Assembly: GCA_027624955.1 (NCBI GenBank)
Contig: JAQBTG010000033.1
Span: forward strand, 1 to 44,346
Reading direction: 5' to 3'
DNA: 44,346 nt
Source of the DNA: Pseudomonadota bacterium
GTDB taxonomy: Bacteria > Pseudomonadota > Alphaproteobacteria > UBA828
Made by a program: the position numbers and the translations under genes. The notes under the pieces were generated by a model. That model saw only the letters and a list, made by a program, of their open reading frames with translations. It made no database searches and was not told the origin of the DNA. This document shows positions 1 through 6,499 of the stretch, piece after piece (position 1 is the first letter of the stretch; each line of letters opens with the position of its first letter).

Positions 1-82
1 TCTTGAACCAGGTGGGCCAAATCCTCCTTTAGATCAGGCCGTAGATTGTTCCAAATTATATGACGACGGACAGGCAATGATG
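1..82 (-). other. Possible frame-shifted continuation of the CHASE4 sensor toward a GGDEF domain
   Basis: Downstream of the hydrophobic end of the CHASE4 protein, the +1 reading frame stays open to the window edge. It encodes a polar helix with the segments RRHIIWNNLRPDL and KEDLAHLVQ. A run like LAHLVQ is what usually sits immediately before the DxLTGLxNR start of GGDEF domains. The natural reading is that one indel near positions 60-115, where there is also a run of six A, moved the downstream catalytic half out of frame. The GGDEF domain itself lies outside the window, so this is inference from a short stretch. Confidence 0.35.
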
Positions 83-879
83 ATAGGGGCCACCAACACG
101 CTGAAAAAAGTTTCGCCGGGCGACGCCACATCCCAGGTCAATATACCTGCGCTGGCACCGTCGACCTCGGAAAGATTGAACGACGCTTCACTCAAAGAGC
201 CGCCCGGTTCAGCGATCCGCAGATTCTCTAACCCGAAGTCCCGAGCAATTTTTTGGAGACGCACTTCATCGAATGCCAGGGTGAATAGCATGACCGCGCG
301 CGGCGCTCGTTCGAAATTTTTTCCGCTCGGAAACTCCGGCGTCAGAGCGCTTGCTGCGACCATCTGAACGCCGCCATCCTGCGAGCGGAAAAAGCCGGCA
401 TGCGCGATGGGCTCGTCCATCGGCGCATCTTGGGCTCGCTTTATTAGCTCGGCCAAATTGCCGATTAGGTACATGTCCAAGTCTGTCGAGACGGATTCCC
501 CATCGACCATTGCGTAAGTCGTTTTGCCCGCGGCGTCGATAACGAATACCCACGATATATCCAGCGATTCCGTCAAGAAATTCGCCAAGTTTTCGGCTGC
601 CCAGATTTCGTTGACCCGAGGAACGAGGTTGGTTCGCGCCTCGTCCCACCATGTCCAATCTTTCACCGTGCCTTTGATCCGGTTTTCTTCGAGTTCGAGC
701 AGGGATTGGGCGAATTTCTCGGACTGTGCGACCACTGATTTGTTTTGCGCGTGGACGGCATAATAAATGGCGCCTAGAACGAGGGCGATGCTGACGGCGA
801 CCAAGAGCGCGATCGGTGCCGTCAATCCAAGGGAGCGACGGTTGGCGGCCGGCCACAAATTGATAAATGATTCCCACAT
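34..879 (-). CDS. Membrane sensor protein with CHASE4 domain, apparently truncated
   Basis: Predicted inner-membrane sensor of 281 residues. One membrane segment lies at about residues 18-41, followed by an extracytoplasmic CHASE4-type domain. Its hallmark is the WTWWDEA segment near residues 75-81, and it ends with the usual W-x(5)-PG stretch before the second membrane segment. The start at 879 was chosen because GGAAGGAG lies seven bases upstream; an upstream ATG at 969 has no such site. CHASE4 proteins normally continue through a second membrane helix into GGDEF, EAL or kinase domains. Here the reading frame ends after only about 13 hydrophobic residues, so the protein lacks any output domain. 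A frame-shifted continuation is visible at 1-82. It could be a pseudogene, an assembly error or a rare stand-alone sensor. Confidence 0.75.
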   Translation of the reverse strand: MWESFINLWPAANRRSLGLTAPIALLVAVSIALVLGAIYYAVHAQNKSVVAQSEKFAQSLLELEENRIKGTVKDWTWWDEARTNLVPRVNEIWAAENLANFLTESLDISWVFVIDAAGKTTYAMVDGESVSTDLDMYLIGNLAELIKRAQDAPMDEPIAHAGFFRSQDGGVQMVAASALTPEFPSGKNFERAPRAVMLFTLAFDEVRLQKIARDFGLENLRIAEPGGSLSEASFNLSEVDGASAGILTWDVASPGETFFSVLVAPIIIACPSSYNLEQSTA

Positions 880-969
880 GAGAATCTCCTTCCCGGACAA
901 CGCTCCCGGCGGTGTTTTGTAAATTGGTGGTATGCTGCCTCGGGTTGTAAGATTGGCTGCGATTCGCAC

Positions 970-1271
970 CCTAGATTCAGCCTAACGCATAGCCGCATTC
1001 AGAACCATAACGAACCCAGTATCATGCTTAGGCAATCTTGACCGCGTGGCGATCAACCAGTATTCGATGTAAATGTCCTGGCCGAGCGTGGGCTCCTGCT
1101 AGTTAGATTTCTGCTGCCAAGAGTGTAGCGTTTTTGACTTCCGCTCACTGCCCTAACACACCAGAATTCGGTCGCACCGCTTGACCGGCAATCTCCCACG
1201 GTTCAATCTTCGCACTCTGAAACCGAATTGTTCGGTCAGTTTCTCATCGAGGAAGACAGGGGGAAGACAAC
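970..1271. other. Intergenic region without a gene
   Basis: About 300 bases between the divergent CHASE4 gene and the VOC gene. I see no coding frame with a ribosome-binding site and no RNA gene. The only structure noted is the short inverted repeat at 1222-1236, so the stretch probably holds the promoters of both flanking genes. Confidence 0.5.
1222..1236. promoter_or_regulatory. Inverted repeat, candidate operator upstream of the VOC gene
   Basis: ACCGAA-ttg-TTCGGT is a perfect 6-bp inverted repeat with a 3-base spacer, 36 bases upstream of the ATG of the VOC gene. Size and symmetry fit a dimeric repressor site such as those of TetR-family proteins, but no such regulator is encoded in the window. 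This is inference from symmetry only. Confidence 0.3.
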
Positions 1272-1658
1272 ATGCTTTCGTACGTGATGGTTGGCAGCAG
1301 CAATGTCAAACGGACTGTTAAGTTCTATACGGCCGCACTCGCGCCCCTCGGGTATGTTCCGGATGACCAGAGCAAGAGCTATATCGGCTTTGGCCCCAAA
1401 GGCGCACCGGACAAGGCCAAGTTTTTCGTGTCCAAGCCGTTCAACAAGAAGCCCCCGACCGCGGGCAACGGTACCATGATCACCCTGAAGGCCAATTCTC
1501 GAAAGGCGGTTGATGGGTTCCATGCCGCCGCACTCGCCAACGGTGGAACGGACGAGGGCAAGCCAGGCTTGCGCCCCGCCGATGGAAGCAATTACTACGC
1601 TTATATGCGCGACCCGGACGGCAACAAGATTTGCGCCCATTGTTCCAAGGCCAAATAG
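1272..1658 (+). CDS. Small VOC (glyoxalase/dioxygenase-fold) protein
   Basis: A 128-residue single-domain member of the vicinal oxygen chelate superfamily. It has the opening strand and FYTAALAPLGY helix near residues 18-28 and the closing YMRDPDGNKI segment near residues 113-122. Close relatives have a His in the first strand and a Glu just after DPDGNKI as metal ligands. Here the first strand reads LSYVMVG with no His, and the last position is Cys, so the classical metal site looks altered. The start is supported by a GGGGGA run seven bases upstream. The gene is monocistronic and convergent with the cupin gene. Family known, substrate unknown. Confidence 0.8.
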   Translation: MLSYVMVGSSNVKRTVKFYTAALAPLGYVPDDQSKSYIGFGPKGAPDKAKFFVSKPFNKKPPTAGNGTMITLKANSRKAVDGFHAAALANGGTDEGKPGLRPADGSNYYAYMRDPDGNKICAHCSKAK

Positions 1659-1687
1659 GGGCGCAAAACCCCTCTTCGCTTTCTCAA

Positions 1688-1713
1688 CCGGGCGCATTAT
1701 TGGATGCACCCGG
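1688..1713. terminator. Hairpin between convergent VOC and cupin genes
   Basis: CCGGG-c-GCAT, a six-base loop, then ATGC-a-CCCGG gives a nine-pair stem with one internal mismatch, 30 bases past the VOC stop. There is no T-run on either strand, so a role as transcription terminator is only plausible. Confidence 0.35.
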
Positions 1714-1747
1714 ACTTCGAGGATTGAACGGGCTATTGGTCGCCCGT

Positions 1748-1772
1748 CCCGCCGCGTATTTTACGCGGTGGG
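1748..1772. terminator. GC-rich hairpin across the cupin stop codon
   Basis: CCCGCCGCGTA, loop TTT, TACGCGGTGGG forms an 11-pair stem including one G-U pair. It spans the stop codon of the cupin gene (1761-1763) and lies between two convergent genes. It lacks a T-tract; it may end transcription from either side or protect the 3' end of the mRNA. Confidence 0.3.
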
Positions 1773-2195
1773 CGGTTCGCAGGTCTCGGTACCCATATCG
1801 GCGGGTATGCTGATTTCCATAAGCTCGAAAGTATCCGACGTCGCGATTTCATTATGCGGGGTATTGCCGGGGATGTAGACACTGTCGCCCGTCCCTACCC
1901 GTTCGATCCGGCCGCCGGCAAACTCCAGGTCGAGCCAGCCGCTCAGCATATAGACGAACTGTCCCTCGCACAGGTGAATGTGCCAGCCCGTCGGCTCCGA
2001 AAGAGATTGTGAGGCCGAGGTCACCTGTGCGCGGATGCGGCCATCACTCGCCTTGGTCACGCCGAGCTCGCGATATTTCATCCACTCACGGCGCCCGGTG
2101 ACGTAAGTGGCCTGGTCTTTCCTGGCGATGACCACGCCGCCCGCCGCCTCCGTTGCAACCGGCTTATCGGCTACCGCTGCTGATCCAGCGCTCAT
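1761..2195 (-). CDS. Cupin-domain protein
   Basis: A 144-residue single cupin. The first cupin motif is visible as WHIHLCEGQFVYMLSG (residues 71-86, with His72, His74 and Gln79 as likely metal ligands). The second is GDSVYIPGNTPHN (residues 103-115, with His114). The first about 50 residues are an extension with no recognised domain. The start at 2195 has TTGAGGAG seven bases upstream; the longer upstream frame lacks a site. Cupins of this size are metal-dependent dioxygenases, isomerases or binding proteins, and nothing in the sequence decides between them. The gene is divergent from nirK and shares about 210 bases of upstream DNA with it. Confidence 0.8.
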   Translation of the reverse strand: MSAGSAAVADKPVATEAAGGVVIARKDQATYVTGRREWMKYRELGVTKASDGRIRAQVTSASQSLSEPTGWHIHLCEGQFVYMLSGWLDLEFAGGRIERVGTGDSVYIPGNTPHNEIATSDTFELMEISIPADMGTETCEPPTA

Positions 2196-2404
2196 GTTTT
2201 TCTCCTCAAAGCTGTGGGAGCAAATTACCGTGGCGTCGATCCTAGCTAGGCCTATGAGTCGATGCAATATGAACGAAGCTCGTGGTTTGCGTGAGCCGTG
2301 TCATGGTTTGCGAAAGATTGATAGAGTAGCTTTGTCAAATGGCGTTCGCTCCGAGCAGGCTCAGCGCCACCTGTTAGTGACGCTTGATCAGAGGAGAAGG
2401 AACG

Positions 2405-3544
2405 ATGCGCAAGATCTATCATACCAAATTCAGGGGTCTGTCGATGGCCGCATTGGGTATCGTTGCCCTGGCGACTGGCGTAATGTTTGGCGCGCCGGCG
2501 AGCCTGTCCCCGACCGTCGAGAAAGCGTGGGCAGCGGAATTGAATAGCTTGCCACGCGTTACGCAAGAACTTGTCGCTCCGCCCTTCTTGCCCGAACACG
2601 AACAAATTGCGACAGGTGGCCCAAACATCGTCGAAGTTCGTTTGGTTGTTGAAGAGAAAGAAATGGTCATCGACGATGACGGGACTGTCGTCCAGGCAAT
2701 GACCTTTAATGGCTCCGTGCCCGGCCCGATGATCGTCGTGCACGAGGGCGACTATGTGGAGCTGACTCTGGTTAATCCTGAGACCAACATATTGACGCAC
2801 AATATTGACTTTCACGCCGCCACCGGCGCTCTGGGTGGCGGTGAGCTCAGCCTTGTTGATCCGGGGGAGGAGGTCGTCTTTCGCTGGAAAGCGACGAAAG
2901 TTGGCGTCTTTGTTTACCACTGCGCGCCGGGTGGTTCGATGATCCCCTGGCATGTGGTTTCTGGCATGAATGGCGCCATCATGGTGCTGCCGCGCGACGG
3001 GCTGAAGGACCGCGAAGGAAATGCGCTCCGCTACGACCGCGCCTACTACATCGGCGAGCAGGATTTCTATATCCCAAGAGATGTAAATGGCGAATTCAAG
3101 AATTACGAGGATCCGGGCGACGCCTTCGCCGACACCATCGAAGTCATGCGCCGCTTGATTCCCAGTCATGTCGTGTTCAACGGGAGCGCAGGTGCCCTGA
3201 CGGACGACAACGCCCTGACCGCGAAGGTCGGCGAGACGGTTCTTTTTATTCACTCCCAGGCCAATCGGGACACACGACCACATCTAATCGGCGGTCATGG
3301 TGAATATGTCTGGGAAACCGGTTCGTTCGGTGACCCTCCGGCCACAAATCTGGAAACGTGGTTCATCAGAGGTGGGTCCGCCGGGGCGGCAATTTACACT
3401 TTCAAACAGCCGGGCCTATATGCGTATCTGAACCACAATCTGATAGAGGCGATTGAGCTTGGTGCTGTCGCCCACATTAACGTTGAGGGCGAATGGGACG
3501 ACGACCTCATGACCCAGGTGAAGGCCCCTACGCCTATCGAGTAG
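2405..3544 (+). CDS. nirK: Copper-containing nitrite reductase NirK, periplasmic
   Basis: Reduces nitrite to nitric oxide, as a trimer in the periplasm. The 379-residue precursor has a Sec-type signal peptide (residues 1 to about 43, cleavage likely after AWA) and two cupredoxin domains. All copper ligands are present: type 1 His132, Cys173, His183 and Met188; type 2 His137, His172 and His344; plus the catalytic pair Asp135 and His298. The landmark motifs are [22 protein letters not shown] and GGHGEYVW. The start at 2405 is preceded by GAGGAGAAGG. No nitric oxide reductase, NirV or NnrR-type regulator is nearby; the next gene is a small membrane protein 55 bases downstream. Function is secure; the physiological role (partial denitrification or detoxification) is open. 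Confidence 0.95.
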   Translation: MRKIYHTKFRGLSMAALGIVALATGVMFGAPASLSPTVEKAWAAELNSLPRVTQELVAPPFLPEHEQIATGGPNIVEVRLVVEEKEMVIDDDGTVVQAMTFNGSVPGPMIVVHEGDYVELTLVNPETNILTHNIDFHAATGALGGGELSLVDPGEEVVFRWKATKVGVFVYHCAPGGSMIPWHVVSGMNGAIMVLPRDGLKDREGNALRYDRAYYIGEQDFYIPRDVNGEFKNYEDPGDAFADTIEVMRRLIPSHVVFNGSAGALTDDNALTAKVGETVLFIHSQANRDTRPHLIGGHGEYVWETGSFGDPPATNLETWFIRGGSAGAAIYTFKQPGLYAYLNHNLIEAIELGAVAHINVEGEWDDDLMTQVKAPTPIE

Positions 3545-3599
3545 GGGCACGATGAGATCGACGATCTGAAACCCGCTGCTGGGACGGAGTAACGCGCCT

Positions 3600-4067
3600 A
3601 TGGACGATGCCAATCTGGCCCGCGCAGTGCATGTGTTGGGTATCGTGCTGTGGATCGGCGGGGTCGGGTTTGTGACCACGGTCCTGCTACCCTCGATTCG
3701 GCGGATGAAGAATGCCAGCGAACGCGTCACATTTTTCGACGAAATCGAGAGGCGGTTCGCCTGGCAGGCACGCGGAACGACGCTGCTGGTCGGCCTTTCC
3801 GGATTTTACTTGGTGCACACTGGCGGGTTTTGGGACCGATTCAGTCAGTCAGAATTTTGGTGGATGCACGCCATGGTCATTATCTGGGCGGTTTTTTCCA
3901 TACTGCTGTTCGTTGCGGAGCCCCTGTTCCTGCACCGTTGGCTATCGGCACGCGCGGCGAAGGGACCGGAGCAAACATTTCGCCTGATACAGCGCTTTCA
4001 CTGGGTCCTGCTTATTCTTAGCGTTGTCACGGTCGTAGGAGCCGCAGCAGGAAGTCATGGATGGTAG
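3600..4067 (+). CDS. Four-helix integral membrane protein, CopD/DUF2269-like
   Basis: A 155-residue protein with four predicted membrane helices at about residues 9-30, 57-74, 87-110 and 132-150. His11, His90 and His134 fall inside or next to helices 1, 3 and 4, an arrangement that would suit haem b or copper binding. The overall look resembles the CopD/DUF2269 group of small membrane proteins. It lies 55 bases after nirK on the same strand, with GGAG about ten bases before the ATG, so co-transcription with nirK is likely. It might supply electrons or copper to NirK. That role is inference; the family has no firm function. Confidence 0.6.
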   Translation: MDDANLARAVHVLGIVLWIGGVGFVTTVLLPSIRRMKNASERVTFFDEIERRFAWQARGTTLLVGLSGFYLVHTGGFWDRFSQSEFWWMHAMVIIWAVFSILLFVAEPLFLHRWLSARAAKGPEQTFRLIQRFHWVLLILSVVTVVGAAAGSHGW

Positions 4068-4291
4068 ACAGCCGGTTCAATCGCGCGGTGCAGCCATGTC
4101 GTCGCGGCACCGCGATCAACCGTTCGAAGAATCGCATATTTTGATGACGGATGCGGATACCACGTTCAAACAGGTAGGTATTCGACTTGCCGCAACGGCA
4201 GCGGATTGCTGATGCACTTCGTTACCGTGAGACGGATCAGCGCGCGACCGCGAAGTCGTGAAGCTGCTGCCCAAACTGTAACGGCGCGCCG

Positions 4292-6301
4292 TTATTCCGC
4301 CGCTTCGCAAAGCTCGGCAATACTATCGTTCCAATGGTCGGAACTGCGTACTTTTGTTGAGGCGCGGAATTGCTCGGTTGATTTCGGCATCAGCTCGCCC
4401 GTACCCCAATCGACGATCACGGCGTAGCGCCGGACCATGTCGAAGCTGTTGATTTCGCCTTTGACATAGCGCGCGGCGACTTTCACCGGGTCTTCGTTCA
4501 GCCAGCCGCGCCGTGCCTTGGCGATCCCACGCCGCGCCACCCTGGTGGCTTCGACATCGACCTCATATTGCGCAAGATCCTGGTCGATCACTTTCAGCAC
4601 GATTCCGTAATCGACCTCAGCCCGTTCGATCGAAACATAATCGTCTTCCACATCGTGCATTACTGCCGCGGGATCGCGCTCCAACGGATCGCCGAGCCCG
4701 CCGCCGCCGGCGGTTGGGCGGCTGAATATATCGCCAGAATGAATGTCGACATCGGAGAATATCGTGCCGAGCCACTCGGTTTCACCGGTAGCAGCGCGTT
4801 TCACCCAAAGCCCGTGCGGCATCGACGGCAAGCCGCCATTGATGCCCCAGACGATGGCGCGCTCGCGGTCGCAAATATAGGAGAGAACGGTACCCTCGGC
4901 TTCGCCAAGCGTGATTGTCTTGACCACGCCGGTGCCGCCGCGGAACTTTCCTGGCCCGGCTGAATCGCACCCAATTTCGAATTCATTAGCCAGAATCGGC
5001 GACAGCCGCTCCTGGCCCTCGATAGGCTGCGACTTCATGCCGGTGCCGAAGCAGGCGGTGGTGACGTTGCAACCGTCCTTGGTGGAACGGGCGCCCCAAC
5101 CGCCCGGCAACCAGTCGTAAAACATAAAGATCGGTTTGTCCGCATGGCGCGTATCGCGCCCGCCGGTCAGCAGATATTCGACATTGAAAGTACAGGCCAT
5201 GGCGCGCTCGGGCAGAATTTCAGACCAGATTTCATAGATCGAGTTCATCATCTTTTCGAACGGCATCTGGAAGCCGGTCACCGCCACCGGCCAACGCGCA
5301 TCGACGATCGAATCTTTCGGCGCGATGACCTTGATTGTCCTGTAGAAACCGGAATTGAGCGGCAAATCTGGAAAGTAGGCCTTCATGCCCGAGACGACGC
5401 CCGAGAATGTGGCGCCAAAAGCCGAATTATAAAGCGTGCTGATGATGCCATGACTGCCCGTGAAATCGTAAATCACCCCATCGCCCTTGATGGTGAATTT
5501 CACGCAGATCGGGATGAGACCTTCACCCAGTGCCGGGTCACGATCGATATAATCCACTGATTCCCAGGAGCCGTCGGGCAGATCGGAGATGCGTTGGCGG
5601 GTCGCCATCTCGACATAGTCTTGTACTTCGGCGAAGCCGGTGACCACCGTGTCCTTGCCGTATTTATCCACGAGGCGAAGAATTTCGCGTTCCGCCACCC
5701 GGGTCGCTTCGATCTGGGCGTGCATGTCACCGATGACGGATTTGGGGTCGCGCGTATTGGCCGCGATCATGTTGGCCAAGTCCTCACGCAAGACGCCTTG
5801 GTCAACGATGCGCACCGGCGTGATACGGATGCCCTCGCGGAACATGTCTTTGGCCATCACGTCGAACGAGCCCGGGATGCTGCCGCCGACATCCGTCCAG
5901 TGGCCGTTGGACTGGCTGTAAGCAATAATTTCTTCGCCGACAAAAATTGGGCGGATCAAGCGGACATCGTTGAAATGGGTACCGCCGGCATAGGGGTCGT
6001 TGATCATGAATACATCGCCCGGCTTCATGTCCCCGCTGAATACGCGGATCACTTCTTTGCAGGTGTAGTGCAGGGTGCCGACATGCGCGGCAATATCCTG
6101 ATTGCCCTGGGCGATCGAATCGCCGTTGACGTCATTCAGCGCTGAAGAGAAATCACGATTATAGATGACGAAGGAGTAGCAGGTTCTGAGGACCTGCTCG
6201 GCCATTTGGTCAACAATGGTAATGAATGAATTCTTGAGCACCTCGAAGGTGACGGGATCGAGAGTGAGGCCAGTGCCTACACCTGTGCGGCTTTCGTTCA
6301 T
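4292..6301 (-). CDS. Hydantoinase B / oxoprolinase-type subunit (HyuB family)
   Basis: A 669-residue protein of the hydantoinase B family, the group that includes N-methylhydantoinase subunit B, the C-terminal half of 5-oxoprolinase and acetone carboxylase alpha. Visible family marks are AHVGTLHYT (residues 72-80), NDPYAGGTHFND (101-112, with likely metal ligands His109 and Asp112), NGHWTDVGG (132-140) and the glycine-rich GGGGLGDP near the C-terminus. These proteins work with a HyuA ATPase subunit in ATP-driven opening of cyclic amides or in carboxylations. No hyuA-like gene is adjacent, which is unusual. The start is an ATG with GGGAAG nine bases upstream. The gene is divergent from the helicase gene. 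Substrate unknown. Confidence 0.85.
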   Translation of the reverse strand: MNESRTGVGTGLTLDPVTFEVLKNSFITIVDQMAEQVLRTCYSFVIYNRDFSSALNDVNGDSIAQGNQDIAAHVGTLHYTCKEVIRVFSGDMKPGDVFMINDPYAGGTHFNDVRLIRPIFVGEEIIAYSQSNGHWTDVGGSIPGSFDVMAKDMFREGIRITPVRIVDQGVLREDLANMIAANTRDPKSVIGDMHAQIEATRVAEREILRLVDKYGKDTVVTGFAEVQDYVEMATRQRISDLPDGSWESVDYIDRDPALGEGLIPICVKFTIKGDGVIYDFTGSHGIISTLYNSAFGATFSGVVSGMKAYFPDLPLNSGFYRTIKVIAPKDSIVDARWPVAVTGFQMPFEKMMNSIYEIWSEILPERAMACTFNVEYLLTGGRDTRHADKPIFMFYDWLPGGWGARSTKDGCNVTTACFGTGMKSQPIEGQERLSPILANEFEIGCDSAGPGKFRGGTGVVKTITLGEAEGTVLSYICDRERAIVWGINGGLPSMPHGLWVKRAATGETEWLGTIFSDVDIHSGDIFSRPTAGGGGLGDPLERDPAAVMHDVEDDYVSIERAEVDYGIVLKVIDQDLAQYEVDVEATRVARRGIAKARRGWLNEDPVKVAARYVKGEINSFDMVRRYAVIVDWGTGELMPKSTEQFRASTKVRSSDHWNDSIAELCEAAE

Positions 6302-6499
6302 TTAAAATCTTCCCAGACGCATGCCCGGATACTAAGCCACTCGCCCAGCTCTGTCAGAGGAATATTGGCGTGCTAAGAAACCCCAGCAGGCATTGAATTC
6401 GACTTTAAAGGCCAAAGCCTGGCCGCCGATTCGGAGGATAAATGCGGGCTGTCTCGATTACCGTAACAATTGACGGCGAATATGCGCTAGAACGCCGCT

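Noticed and set aside
2252-3283. 343-codon open frame on the minus strand
   Set aside because: It lies fully antisense to nirK, whose ligands and signal peptide are all intact; the product has no recognisable domain and no ribosome-binding site.
4068-4291. Intergenic stretch after the four-helix membrane protein, with a 64-codon minus-strand frame
   Set aside because: Composition is not coding-like, there is no start site, and no RNA structure stood out.
5594-6145. 183-codon plus-strand frame
   Set aside because: Antisense to the conserved hydantoinase B motifs; no ribosome-binding site.
6302-6499. Possible promoter or small RNA between the hydantoinase B and helicase genes
   Set aside because: No convincing -35/-10 pair, hairpin or conserved motif could be pointed to.
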